DNA of 64,000 nucleotides from Emcibacter sp. (GTDB lineage Bacteria > Pseudomonadota > Alphaproteobacteria > Sphingomonadales > Emcibacteraceae), in assembly GCF_963675455.1 (NCBI RefSeq), contig NZ_OY776217.1:3148001-3212000 (forward strand), written 5' to 3'. Shown in pieces: positions 53,009 to 61,496 of the stretch. Position 1 is the first letter of the stretch. Each line of letters starts with the position of its first letter. Under the pieces are notes generated by a model. It saw only the letters and a program-made list of their open reading frames with translations, searched no databases and was not told where the DNA came from. The position numbers and the translations under genes were made by a program.

Positions 53009-55207
53009 TTAGAAGTTTATCTTCGCACCGAAACCAAATGTCCGGGGATCGCCATAATAGTTGATGGCATAGAAGTTGGATGTGATCGGAATACCGTGGA
53101 GACGATATTCGGCATCCGTCAGATTCTTGCCCCAGACGCTGAGCTCAAGACTACGCCTGTCATCCAGCGGGATATCCAGGGCGATGCGGGCATTCAGCAG
53201 ATCATAGGATTCCCCCTTTGTCAGCAGGGCCGAAGCTTCCTCATGGAAGAAATACTGTTCGTCTGTCCAGCTGTAATCCACCCTGGAACGCAATTCACCG
53301 AAACCGAGATCTACAGAATGCTCAAGACCGACAGAGATCTTGTGTTCCGGCGTATAAGGGAACTTGGCCGTATCCTTGTGCTGTACACCACCTACGGAGA
53401 AATCCTGATAGTCGCCTTTCATATAACCGTAGTTCAGAAACGCCGTCAGGGATTCCGTAATCAGCAAAATACCTTCAAACTCAATCCCTTTCACAGAAGA
53501 TTCACCGGCATTCTCAATCTGGGAATAGGCCCCCAGGAAATTGGACAACTGCAGGTCATTCACTTTATTGTAGAAACCGGCAATGTTAGTCTGCACCCGA
53601 CCATCCATCCAGCGGGCCTTCATACCGATTTCATAGGACGTCATGGTCTCTTCATCATAGGGAACCGAAGCCACAGCCGCAGAAACCGCTTCGCCGTTAA
53701 AACCGCCAGCCTTCCAGCCCCGCGCCACCTTGGCATAAAAATTCACATCTTCATTCAGCTTGTAGCTGATTGTCGCCGACGGCGAAAAGTTGTTCCAGGT
53801 ATCACTGTCTTCAAACTCGAAAGTATCGGCCCCGATAAAGTAACCATCCGGATGCCGGATATAGGCATCCTTGTCTTCTTTGGTATAGCGCATGCCAAGC
53901 GTCAGGGTCCAGTGATCGTCAATGGCCCAGTCCACCTGGCCGAAAGCCGCGTAGGAATTACTTTCCACCCCATAATAGTTGCGGACCGGAATGCCGAACC
54001 CGAAATCATAGGGGTTGAAGGCATCTGCCTTTTCATTGAAATAGAACAGGCCCAGCACATAGGTCAGGCTATCCATGGAACCAACCAGCTGCAGTTCCTG
54101 GGACGTCTGGGAATGGTCCACATCACGTTCGGCATGGAAACCGGTATAGGGCACCCCATCATAGTCGTTATTGTCATGGAACTGCATTTCCCTGTAAGCC
54201 GTAATCGACTTCAGAGTCATATTGTCACTGATGTCCCAGGTCAGATGCAGAGCATGCCCCTGTGTCTTTGAGGTATCGTAGAAAGTACCATCCCGAGACC
54301 CTTCGTCCTGACGTTCGATCGGGGCCGGTCCGAGAATATCATAAGTTGCGCTCAGGGTCCCCAGTTCGAACTGCCCGAAAGACGGAGAATTGTTCCGCCT
54401 CGACCAGTCAAAGGTATAATAGGCGCTAAAGCTCTCGGAAAACTCAGCCAGTGCCGCAACACGAAGAGACTCCGCATCCAGGGAGTTAAAATCATTACTG
54501 GCAGGCGGATTTGCACCGGGGAGTGAAGATTCCACATTGTCATAGAAACCATCCCGCTCGCGCTTGTTATAGGCCACATTGACGCTCAGAATATCGCCCA
54601 GTTTCGGCAGATCAATGGAGGCACCGAATTCGTAAGAACCATAATTGCCTGCACCACCTTTAACATAACCGCCCAGTTCGCCCGAGGGCTTGCGGGTGAT
54701 CAGATTGATGGCGCCACCTGTCGTGTTTTTGCCGTACAGTGCCCCCTGCGGGCCGCGCAGAACCTCAATTCGTTCCAGTTCCGCCACGTCAAACAGACCG
54801 CCGACGTTCTTGGCCACGAACACACCATCTATATAAATTCCAACGGCCGGCTCCCAGGTCACAGCCGGGTTAACAGTTGTAGCACCGCGAATGGCCACCG
54901 TGGCACCGGTATTCCCCCCAGGTGACGGCGTTATCTGGACATTCGGCGTGTAGGCCGTAACATCCGCAATATCCTTGATCGACCGCATTTCCAGAGCTTC
55001 GCGATCAAAGGCCGCCAGAGAAATCGGCGTATCCTGCAAATTTTGCTCGCGCTTCTGCGCGGTAACTACAATTTCTTCCAGCACAAAACCGCCTTCAGAA
55101 TCCCCTGCCGCATCTGCTCCGGCTGCTACACCGGTAAATGCACCTGTTGCGATAATGGTCGAAACCATCAACCGGACTGCCTGTTTCTTATTTCTGATTT
55201 TCAACAT
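53009..55207 (-). CDS. TonB-dependent receptor, probable steroid uptake
   Basis: 732 residues with GGGAGG before the ATG. The signal peptide (about 1-32) is followed by a TonB-box-like LEEIVVTAQ, the plug (GPQGALYGKNTTGGAINLIT, about 138-157) and a beta-barrel ending FGFGAKINF. It belongs to the pesticin/FyuA-like proteobacterial group also used for hydrophobic organics. The promoter has the island's 30 bp operator, 110 bp upstream, tying it to steroid degradation and suggesting that it moves a steroid across the outer membrane. The ligand is inferred from context only. Confidence 0.9.
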   Translation of the reverse strand: MLKIRNKKQAVRLMVSTIIATGAFTGVAAGADAAGDSEGGFVLEEIVVTAQKREQNLQDTPISLAAFDREALEMRSIKDIADVTAYTPNVQITPSPGGNTGATVAIRGATTVNPAVTWEPAVGIYIDGVFVAKNVGGLFDVAELERIEVLRGPQGALYGKNTTGGAINLITRKPSGELGGYVKGGAGNYGSYEFGASIDLPKLGDILSVNVAYNKRERDGFYDNVESSLPGANPPASNDFNSLDAESLRVAALAEFSESFSAYYTFDWSRRNNSPSFGQFELGTLSATYDILGPAPIERQDEGSRDGTFYDTSKTQGHALHLTWDISDNMTLKSITAYREMQFHDNNDYDGVPYTGFHAERDVDHSQTSQELQLVGSMDSLTYVLGLFYFNEKADAFNPYDFGFGIPVRNYYGVESNSYAAFGQVDWAIDDHWTLTLGMRYTKEDKDAYIRHPDGYFIGADTFEFEDSDTWNNFSPSATISYKLNEDVNFYAKVARGWKAGGFNGEAVSAAVASVPYDEETMTSYEIGMKARWMDGRVQTNIAGFYNKVNDLQLSNFLGAYSQIENAGESSVKGIEFEGILLITESLTAFLNYGYMKGDYQDFSVGGVQHKDTAKFPYTPEHKISVGLEHSVDLGFGELRSRVDYSWTDEQYFFHEEASALLTKGESYDLLNARIALDIPLDDRRSLELSVWGKNLTDAEYRLHGIPITSNFYAINYYGDPRTFGFGAKINF

Positions 55208-55317
55208 CTAAATAACCTCCCAAATTACAAATACGGACCTGATTATCTTTTCCCATTCAGGTTAATCCGCCTTACCGTCAACGACTTTATACAATAGGAA
55301 TCACATTATCAAGTTTT

Positions 55318-55347
55318 TTCGTAATTTTTAATACGTCAAAATACGCA
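55318..55347. promoter_or_regulatory. 30 bp inverted-repeat operator (TTCGTA-N18-TACGCA)
   Basis: Half-sites 55318-55323 and 55342-55347, in the 255 bp gap between the TonB receptor start and the hsaE stop. A further TACGCA half-site lies at 55381-55386. Confidence 0.65.
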
Positions 55348-55462
55348 ATCAATAATTTTACTATTATTCCATCAGTTATTTACGCATAACTTTGTTGTTT
55401 TTCCTCACTCCTGACTTCAGGAAATCCCGATGTCACATCCCCTCACATGGAGAGCATGCCCC

Positions 55463-56248
55463 CTATCTGAATTTTACTTTTGCTCCTCCGATACCCGGGA
55501 TAGACATTTCCATCTCATCCCCGGAGTGCACCGGTTCCAGCGGCACAAGGGATCCGGACAGGATAATTTCACCTGCCAGGAAGGAAATACCGAACTTACC
55601 CAGGGTATTGGCCAGCCAGGCAACCGCATTCTGGGGAGCCCCCTGAACAGCAGACCCCAGCCCCTCACTCAGAAATTTGCCATTTTTACTGACCGTAACC
55701 TTGCAGGACGCCAGGTCCAGTGCGGACGGATCGGCGCGCCCATCCCCAAGAACAAACACACCACAAGAGGCATTGTCAGACACCGTATCCTGGATCCTTA
55801 TCTTCCAGTCATCAATGCGGGAATCCACAATCTCGAAACAGGGTGCAACATACTCAGTCGCCGCCAGCACATCCTCCGGCGTGATGTTTGTTCCCTGCAG
55901 GTCTTCCTTGAGAACAAAGGCGATTTCGGCCTCCGCCCGGGGCTGAATCAAACCCGCCATATCAATCACATTGCCGGTTACCTGCATGGCATCGGTCAAA
56001 AAACCGAAATCAGGCTGGAAGACGCCAAGCATGTCCTGGACGGCCTTGCTGGTCACACCGATTTTCTTGCCGATTTCCCGTTCACCATTCACTGACAGGC
56101 GACGGGACAGATAGGTCCGGGAGACAGCATAGGCATCACGGAGATCCATATCGGGCAAACGCGATGTCAACGGCGGCACGGTATGACCGCTCTCCATGGC
56201 CTGAAAAAGCTCATGCCCCAACCGGGCACAGGTTTCCTCATCAAGCAT
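55463..56248 (-). CDS. hsaE: 2-hydroxypenta/hexadienoate hydratase HsaE
   Basis: 261 residues from the ATG at 56248 with GGAGG at 6 bases. It belongs to the 2-oxopent-4-enoate hydratase/fumarylacetoacetase-like group: GKKIGVTSKAVQDMLGV (about 60-76), EAEIAFVLKEDL (about 105-116) and the SGSLVPLEPVHSGDEMEM C-terminal region. It hydrates the small dienoate released by HsaD to a 4-hydroxy-2-oxoacid. The aldolase HsaF and acetaldehyde dehydrogenase HsaG that would follow are not seen in this window. It is monocistronic, with its own operator 94 bp upstream. Confidence 0.88.
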   Translation of the reverse strand: MLDEETCARLGHELFQAMESGHTVPPLTSRLPDMDLRDAYAVSRTYLSRRLSVNGEREIGKKIGVTSKAVQDMLGVFQPDFGFLTDAMQVTGNVIDMAGLIQPRAEAEIAFVLKEDLQGTNITPEDVLAATEYVAPCFEIVDSRIDDWKIRIQDTVSDNASCGVFVLGDGRADPSALDLASCKVTVSKNGKFLSEGLGSAVQGAPQNAVAWLANTLGKFGISFLAGEIILSGSLVPLEPVHSGDEMEMSIPGIGGAKVKFR

Positions 56249-56342
56249 GGAGAACCTCCAGGTGCTTTGAACAAAAAGACATGACAACTTCTCCCATCGA
56301 ACCGGACATTTATGTCACCAACAGGACAAGCTGTAAACTATT

Positions 56343-56372
56343 TTCGTATTTTTATGATTATTTTTTTACGCT
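56343..56372. promoter_or_regulatory. 30 bp inverted-repeat operator (TTCGTA-N18-TACGCT)
   Basis: Half-sites 56343-56348 and 56367-56372, with TTTTTATGATTAT in the spacer as at 45143. It lies in the 175 bp gap between hsaE and the second Lrp pair. Confidence 0.65.
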
Positions 56373-56423
56373 TTTTATTTGTTTTTACTACAAATACCAA
56401 CTCTTTCAAGAATAGCTGTGGCA

Positions 56424-56900
56424 TTAATCATCGTGTTCGACAATTCTGCCCCATCGGTAATCATATTTAAGCGACTGAACTGCGAGTGTGGTCTCCACAT
56501 GGCGAACACCATCGACCCGCATGACCTGGTCGTTGACCACATCAAGAAGCTCGTTACCCGAAGACACGACAGCAAAGGCCAGGATGTCGTAGCGGCCCAG
56601 CATGGTGGCGGCAAAACGAATAAACTCAAAATCCGCAACTTCTTTCGCCACATCCTTCAGTCGATCAAGATCTGCCCGAATACCCAGATAAGCCATAATG
56701 TAGTTGTTTGCCTGCTGGGGTGTGCTTGTCACCGCCGTAATCTTGATAATTTTCTCATTCTGCAGTTGCTTGATCCGGCCGCGCACGGTGCCCTCGGTGA
56801 CGCCGATATGAGAAGCAATTTCACGGTTACTCATTCTGGCATCCCGTGACAGGTGCTCCAGGATCATCCGGTCCACATCATCTATTTCGCGTTTCTTCAT
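56424..56900 (-). CDS. Lrp/AsnC-family regulator (pair B, second gene)
   Basis: 158 residues from an ATG that overlaps the upstream Lrp stop by 4 bp (ATGA); a GTG five codons earlier lacks a ribosome site. The winged helix is SNREIASHIGVTEGTVRGRIKQL (about 25-47) and a RAM domain follows, ending SLKYDYRWGRIVEHDD. It is the paralogue of the second gene of pair A. The tight overlap implies equal production of the two partners. Confidence 0.9.
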   Translation of the reverse strand: MKKREIDDVDRMILEHLSRDARMSNREIASHIGVTEGTVRGRIKQLQNEKIIKITAVTSTPQQANNYIMAYLGIRADLDRLKDVAKEVADFEFIRFAATMLGRYDILAFAVVSSGNELLDVVNDQVMRVDGVRHVETTLAVQSLKYDYRWGRIVEHDD

Positions 56901-57394
56901 AATTCGGGAGTCCACTCAGATTGATATTTAAGCACATCCATAGCCATGCCGGGAGAGAGTTTGGCAATACCGGGTATAGCCGCCACCTTTTCCTGCAAAA
57001 AGACCGAAAGGTCGGAAAAGTTTCGTGCGGCGACCAGGATTTCAATGTCATATTCACCCGTGGTCAGCGTAACCGAGAAAACATCCTCGAGCTGGACCAG
57101 TTCATTGGCAATTTCTCGTGCCGGACGACTGTCTACTACAATGCCGATGGCCAGTAGAAGCTCGAAACCGGCAGCGGCAAAATCGGTCACTGCCACCACC
57201 CGCAGCATACCGGCATCTTCCATCTTTGTCATACGTGATCGAATGGTTGCCGGCGTTGCACCGCTGCGGCTTGCCATTTCCTGAACAGACATGCGACCGT
57301 CTTCCCGCAGGAGCATCACTATCTTCTTGTCCAGTTCGTCAAGGCCGGGCAGCCCGTCCAGCGCTATGCGGGAATGATCTGCATCCACTTCCAT
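56897..57394 (-). CDS. Lrp/AsnC-family regulator (pair B, first gene)
   Basis: 165 residues with AAAGGGGT before the ATG. The N-terminal extension of about 16 residues is followed by the helix-turn-helix (SVQEMASRSGATPATIRSRMTKM, about 36-58) and a RAM domain (VFSVTLTTGEYDIEILVA). It is the paralogue of the first gene of pair A. Its upstream gap is shared with a divergent SDR-hsaB operon and contains an operator, consistent with autoregulation plus control of the neighbours. Confidence 0.9.
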   Translation of the reverse strand: MEVDADHSRIALDGLPGLDELDKKIVMLLREDGRMSVQEMASRSGATPATIRSRMTKMEDAGMLRVVAVTDFAAAGFELLLAIGIVVDSRPAREIANELVQLEDVFSVTLTTGEYDIEILVAARNFSDLSVFLQEKVAAIPGIAKLSPGMAMDVLKYQSEWTPEL

Positions 57395-57551
57395 ACCCCT
57401 TTGGTAAAAAATTTACTTTATACCCCGCCTTGCCCGATGCATCGCAGGAAATTCATATAGAACAGTACCATAACGTGACATCAAGCAATTAGCCATTTTT
57501 TTTACAGCACACCGGCTACTTCCGTAAAATATCACTTTTATTTTACCACTT

Positions 57552-57581
57552 TGCGCATTTTTTCATTTTTCTAATTACGCT
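57552..57581. promoter_or_regulatory. 30 bp inverted-repeat operator (TGCGCA-N18-TACGCT)
   Basis: Half-sites 57552-57557 and 57576-57581, in the divergent gap between Lrp pair B (157 bp away) and the SDR gene (87 bp away). Weaker half-sites lie at 57521-57526 (TCCGTA) and 57616-57621 (TGCGTA). Confidence 0.58.
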
Positions 57582-57668
57582 TATGGACATACAACCTGCT
57601 TTATGAAATATATATTGCGTAATATATTTTGATTTATCTCTGGAATCATTAAGTATGAGAGCCTGATA

Positions 57669-58457
57669 ATGTCTGAATTCGCGAAAAAAACCATCATTGT
57701 CACGGGGGGCACCCGGGGCATAGGCCACGGTATCGCCTCAGCCTTTCTGCAGGAAGGTGCCCGGGTCTATGTCTGTGGCAGATCGCAACCGGATACGCTG
57801 CCGGAATGGAACGGGCGGAGCGCCGGTTTTATCCAGGCTGACGTGCGAAAAGAAGAGCAGATACAGCTGGTCATAGACCGCACCCTTGCCGAAACCGGGC
57901 GGCTTGACATCCTGATCAACAATGCGGGCGGCAGTCCTGAAGCGGACGCAGCCACCGCCTCTACGGGCTTTTCCGAAGCCATCATCCGGCTTAATCTGAT
58001 CGCCCCGCTCATTTTCAGCCAGAAAGCCTGCGAAGCCATGCGCAAGACCGGCGGCTGCGGCTCCATTATCAATATTGCCAGCGTTTCCGGGGTTCGCCCG
58101 TCCCCTGGCACCGCCGCCTATGGCGCCGCCAAGGCCGGATTGATCAACCTGACTCAATCCCTTGCCCAGGAATGGGGACCGGACATCAGGGTCAACAGCA
58201 TTATCGCCGGCCTGATGCAGACCGAGGCCGCCGATGATCATTATGAAGGCAGCAGCGGCCTGCAAAAGATCGCCGCGGTCCTGCCGCTGAAACGTCTGGG
58301 CCGTCCGGAAGATATTGCCGCCGCCTGCCTGTTCCTGTCGTCGGATGCCGCCGCCTATATCAGCGGCGCCTCCCTTGAAGTCACCGGCGGCGGTGAACCG
58401 CCGGTTCATCGCGTGCTGGCGGAACAGACCCGCAACGGCAAAGACACTTCGCAATAA
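57669..58457 (+). CDS. short-chain dehydrogenase/reductase (SDR)
   Basis: 262 residues; the ribosome site is weak (GAGAGCC). A classical SDR: TGGTRGIGHG (about 12-21), NNAGG (about 84-88), the Ser segment NIASVSG and YGAAKAG. It is the first gene of a two-gene operon with hsaB, 11 bp apart, and its promoter gap carries an operator, so it is a hydroxysteroid or hydroxyacyl-CoA dehydrogenase of the pathway. Which hydroxyl it oxidises is not shown by sequence. Confidence 0.86.
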   Translation: MSEFAKKTIIVTGGTRGIGHGIASAFLQEGARVYVCGRSQPDTLPEWNGRSAGFIQADVRKEEQIQLVIDRTLAETGRLDILINNAGGSPEADAATASTGFSEAIIRLNLIAPLIFSQKACEAMRKTGGCGSIINIASVSGVRPSPGTAAYGAAKAGLINLTQSLAQEWGPDIRVNSIIAGLMQTEAADDHYEGSSGLQKIAAVLPLKRLGRPEDIAAACLFLSSDAAAYISGASLEVTGGGEPPVHRVLAEQTRNGKDTSQ

Positions 58458-58468
58458 CAGGACTACAG

Positions 58469-58969
58469 ATGTCAGAAATCAATCCGTCAGAATTTCGCCG
58501 GGCTCTTGGCCGGTTTGCCACCGGCGTAACCATTATCACTACCCGCGATCAAGCCGGCACACCGGTCGGAATCACTGCCAACAGCTTCAATTCGGTTTCC
58601 CTTGATCCGCCGATGGTCCTGTGGTCCCTGGCCCGGACCGCCAATTCTCTGGAGGCCTTTATGACGTGTGATCATTTCGCCGTCCATATACTTGCCGCTC
58701 ACCAGATAGACCTTTCCAATAAATTTGCCAGTCGCGGGATCGACAAGTTCGCAGGCCAGGCCGTTACCAGCGGTCTTGGCGGCGTACCGCTGCTTGACGA
58801 TTATGCCACCCGTTTCCAGTGCCGCACCCTGCAGCGGCATGATGGCGGAGACCACATTATATTCGTTGGCGAAGTGCTGGATTTTTCAGAACAGGATGCC
58901 CCGCCACTTCTTTTTCATGGCGGCAGTTACGCCTCCCTCGGCCCTTCACCTGCCGCACCACAATCCTGA
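58469..58969 (+). CDS. hsaB: flavin reductase HsaB
   Basis: 166 residues with AGGACTACAG before the ATG. It is a flavin-reductase domain protein of the HpaC/HsaB type: GRFATGVTIITTRDQAG (about 11-27), TANSFNSVSLDPPMVLWSL and the FVGEVLDF strand. It supplies reduced flavin to the monooxygenase HsaA for 3-HSA hydroxylation. The oxygenase is encoded about 9 kb away, but both genes are preceded by the same operator, which would keep their expression matched. Confidence 0.9.
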   Translation: MSEINPSEFRRALGRFATGVTIITTRDQAGTPVGITANSFNSVSLDPPMVLWSLARTANSLEAFMTCDHFAVHILAAHQIDLSNKFASRGIDKFAGQAVTSGLGGVPLLDDYATRFQCRTLQRHDGGDHIIFVGEVLDFSEQDAPPLLFHGGSYASLGPSPAAPQS

Positions 58970-59061
58970 TCCCTTTCCATTGCCGGCCATACATGGCATA
59001 ATTTGTACAGACACCGATTATATTCGAAAATGGTCGTAAATAAGTTAAATAATTATCAATT

Positions 59062-59091
59062 TTAGTAATTTTATATTGATAATTTTACTAA
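59062..59091. promoter_or_regulatory. 30 bp inverted-repeat operator (TTAGTA-N18-TACTAA)
   Basis: Perfectly symmetrical half-sites at 59062-59067 and 59086-59091, in the 217 bp gap before the KshA-like gene, whose start lies 95 bp downstream. Confidence 0.62.
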
Positions 59092-59186
59092 TTTGATATA
59101 TTCCTGTCAGGAGATGTTGCCGATACCATAAAATATAAACAAAACCGACATCAGGGGCAGAAACAGGAAAATCGGGAGATTGCATT

Positions 59187-60263
59187 TTGGCACAGACTAA
59201 AGATTATTCACTGGGGGAGTTCACCTTTCCGCGCGGCTGGTTCGTCATCGCCGAAGCCTGTGAACTTGACAATGGCCCTGTCCCTGTGCGGTTTTTTGGC
59301 CAGGATTTTGCCCTGTACCGGGGAGAAAGCGGCCGCGTGGTGCTTCTGGATGCCTATTGCTCCCATATGGGAACTCACCTGGCGGCCGGCTCCAGCACTG
59401 CCATTGCAAAAATGGGAAAACAGATTGAAGGCGATTCCATCCGCTGTCCCTATCATGCCTGGAAGTTCGGACCGGACGGCGCTTGTGAAGATATTCCCTA
59501 TTTTGAAGGACGCTGTCCGACGGCGGCCAATATTGGCGCCTACACTGTGCGGGAAGTGATGGGATGCATCATGATGTGGCATGATCCCGAGGGCGGCGCC
59601 CCCGACTATGACCCCCCGTTTCTGAGCGAATGGAACGACCCATCCTGGGTGCACTGGAAACTGGACCATCTGGGCGAACTGGATATCCACCCCCAGGAGG
59701 TTCTCGACAATATGGCCGATGCCCATCACCTCGGCCCGACCCATGGCTCACCCAGCGAGTATTTTGAAAATGAATGGCGGGATCATATCTATATCCAGCG
59801 ACAGGGAGGCTTCCATCGTGATTACCAGGCCGATATCATGACCATCACCTGGTACACAGGTCCGGGCCTGCTGCTGTCCAAACAGCAACTCGGCGACCAC
59901 CTTGTCTATGAGTTTATTGCCAATACACCGGTTGAAGACGGCCGCACCAAAGTCTGGCACGGGGTTCTTGCCCCTGCCGCAAGCGCACCGCCGAGCGAAG
60001 CCTGCATTGCCGCCGCCCGCGAGGCCCAGGCCCAGGCACTGTCTGCCTTTGCGCAGGATTTTGATGTCTGGAAACACAAGCGCCCGGCGCTTCAGATCCT
60101 GCAGGTCCTGAAGGACGGCCCGTTCGGCAAGGGACGCACCTGGTACAAACAGTTTTACAACCCCCGGACCAAGGCCGGCACATATCAGGAAAAGGTCAAC
60201 GGCCGATTGAATGCCACCAACCTGCGTGATCCCGATGACGCCTGCCGGGCCTTTGGAATCTGA
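59187..60263 (+). CDS. kshA: 3-ketosteroid 9alpha-hydroxylase oxygenase (KshA-like Rieske protein)
   Basis: 358 residues starting at TTG with GGGAG 8 bases upstream; no in-frame ATG is nearby. Rieske ligands are CSHMGTH (about 57-63) and CPYHAWKFGPDG (about 88-99), and the mononuclear iron site is NMADAHHLGPTHG (about 180-192). KshA hydroxylates carbon 9 of androstadienedione, which with KstD opens ring B. Length and motifs suit KshA, but a second Rieske protein exists in the island, so the identity of the 9-hydroxylase is an inference. The electron donor would be the orphan ferredoxin or an unlinked reductase. Confidence 0.82.
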   Translation: MAQTKDYSLGEFTFPRGWFVIAEACELDNGPVPVRFFGQDFALYRGESGRVVLLDAYCSHMGTHLAAGSSTAIAKMGKQIEGDSIRCPYHAWKFGPDGACEDIPYFEGRCPTAANIGAYTVREVMGCIMMWHDPEGGAPDYDPPFLSEWNDPSWVHWKLDHLGELDIHPQEVLDNMADAHHLGPTHGSPSEYFENEWRDHIYIQRQGGFHRDYQADIMTITWYTGPGLLLSKQQLGDHLVYEFIANTPVEDGRTKVWHGVLAPAASAPPSEACIAAAREAQAQALSAFAQDFDVWKHKRPALQILQVLKDGPFGKGRTWYKQFYNPRTKAGTYQEKVNGRLNATNLRDPDDACRAFGI

Positions 60264-60568
60264 GACTTCCCGCAGCAGGTACCCATATTCCCAGACTTAC
60301 GAATTATATGTACCCAGGAAAGCTGATACCTCCTCCGACTTTACCTTAAGTCGGAGGTTTTTTTACAAGTTAGATCAGAAAACAGACCTAGCCGGATATT
60401 TCTGACACTCGAGGAATGTCGGAAACTCTAAGGACTGGTGCGGCCTGGAGGCACCACAAACTACACTTAATTCAATAAGATAAAAACAAAATTGCGCAAC
60501 ATCTGCGCATTTCAGGCATATTTTCATACCAACCTGCTCAAAAATACCTGGCAGAGCCTGCTGACCGT
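60264..60568. other. 305 bp non-coding gap with terminator
   Basis: Convergent gap between the KshA-like gene and the exported hydrolase. It holds the terminator at 60332-60364. No operator-type repeat and no gene are seen. Its edge marks the right end of the steroid island. Confidence 0.6.
60332..60364 (+). terminator. rho-independent terminator after the KshA-like gene
   Basis: CCTCCGACTT (60332-60341) pairs perfectly with AAGTCGGAGG (60348-60357) around a 6-base loop, followed by seven T residues. It is a strong classical terminator about 70 bp past the stop. Confidence 0.9.
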
Positions 60569-61453
60569 CTATCGCGCAAGTATAGGCGCGGCGGCCACGG
60601 CCATCTGGCCGTTTTGATGTTCAGCGCCGGGAACGGTCTGCAGCTGCCACCTGAATGGCACCCCCAACCTTTCCGCCATGCTGCGCGCAGCATCAAAGAA
60701 ATAGTGGCCGCGGGCGAAGCGGTAGGCCCCCTGTTTCATGGCCTCCGGCGTACGGCGCAGGGATTTGTGGTTGGGATCGATGTCCTTGTCACCCAGCAGG
60801 ATGATCACATTTTTCCCGAATAGCGGTTTCAGGCTGTCCCGGTCGATCCCGCTGTCCTTCAGGCCGTAAGGATAGGGATCTTCTTCAACTGGGGCTGTGT
60901 ACCAGCCCGCATTGGCGGAAATAGCCATCTCGATTTTGGCATTCGGTTTATAGAGCAGGAAGCGGTGGACATACTGGCTGCCGGCGGAATGGCCATACAG
61001 GCGATAGCCCTGCCGGTTCGACTTCAGGTCTTTTTTAACGGTGTCAAACAGCGGGTCAAGGACGGAAAAGCTCCAGAGTTTCTCCGGATTCTTTCCGCCG
61101 TCTTCTGCAAACACATTGCCCAGGTTATATCCCCGGGCGCCGGGAAAGTCGACTTTGCTGAATTCGGGCACCAGCAGAATGAAATGATATTTCCGGGCCA
61201 GCGTATCCCATTCCCGGTGATAACGATCCGCATCCCGACCGACGCCGTGCATGACAATAACGACCGGCGTGTCGGCGTCATGGTTCTCGGGTAGCGTATA
61301 CCAGACCGGAAGGGCGGGACCGTGCCAGTCTGTAAAGACGAACCGGTTACTGTCGGGGGACAGGTAAACCCCCGACAGCACCGGAGTTGGCAGAACCGAA
61401 AGACAAGCCGTTACGAAGAGTAGGATACAGGGTGTAAAGGCTTTTTTCCTCAT
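60569..61453 (-). CDS. exported alpha/beta hydrolase
   Basis: 294 residues. The N-terminus is a signal peptide, and VTAC at residues 14-17 could be a lipobox, but a later cut near VLSGVY is also possible. The alpha/beta-hydrolase fold shows VIVMHGVGRDADRYH (about 66-80) and the nucleophile elbow GHSAGSQ (Ser about 156). An acid (LGDKDIDPNH) and a late histidine (AEHQNG) complete a triad by eye. It resembles depolymerase/esterase-like secreted hydrolases. It follows the GGT gene by 43 bp in the same direction. The substrate is unknown. Confidence 0.85.
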   Translation of the reverse strand: MRKKAFTPCILLFVTACLSVLPTPVLSGVYLSPDSNRFVFTDWHGPALPVWYTLPENHDADTPVVIVMHGVGRDADRYHREWDTLARKYHFILLVPEFSKVDFPGARGYNLGNVFAEDGGKNPEKLWSFSVLDPLFDTVKKDLKSNRQGYRLYGHSAGSQYVHRFLLYKPNAKIEMAISANAGWYTAPVEEDPYPYGLKDSGIDRDSLKPLFGKNVIILLGDKDIDPNHKSLRRTPEAMKQGAYRFARGHYFFDAARSMAERLGVPFRWQLQTVPGAEHQNGQMAVAAAPILAR

Positions 61454-61496
61454 CTTTCAATCCTTTCAATTGCTGACAATATTTTGAGTCAGTCTG

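Noticed and set aside
49136..57394. The Lrp-like pairs as siroheme decarboxylases (AhbA/AhbB or NirD/NirL type), which also occur as AsnC-like pairs
   Set aside because: I do not see the decarboxylase active-site His/Arg motifs, no haem d1 or alternative-haem genes are near, and standard helix-turn-helix regions are intact.
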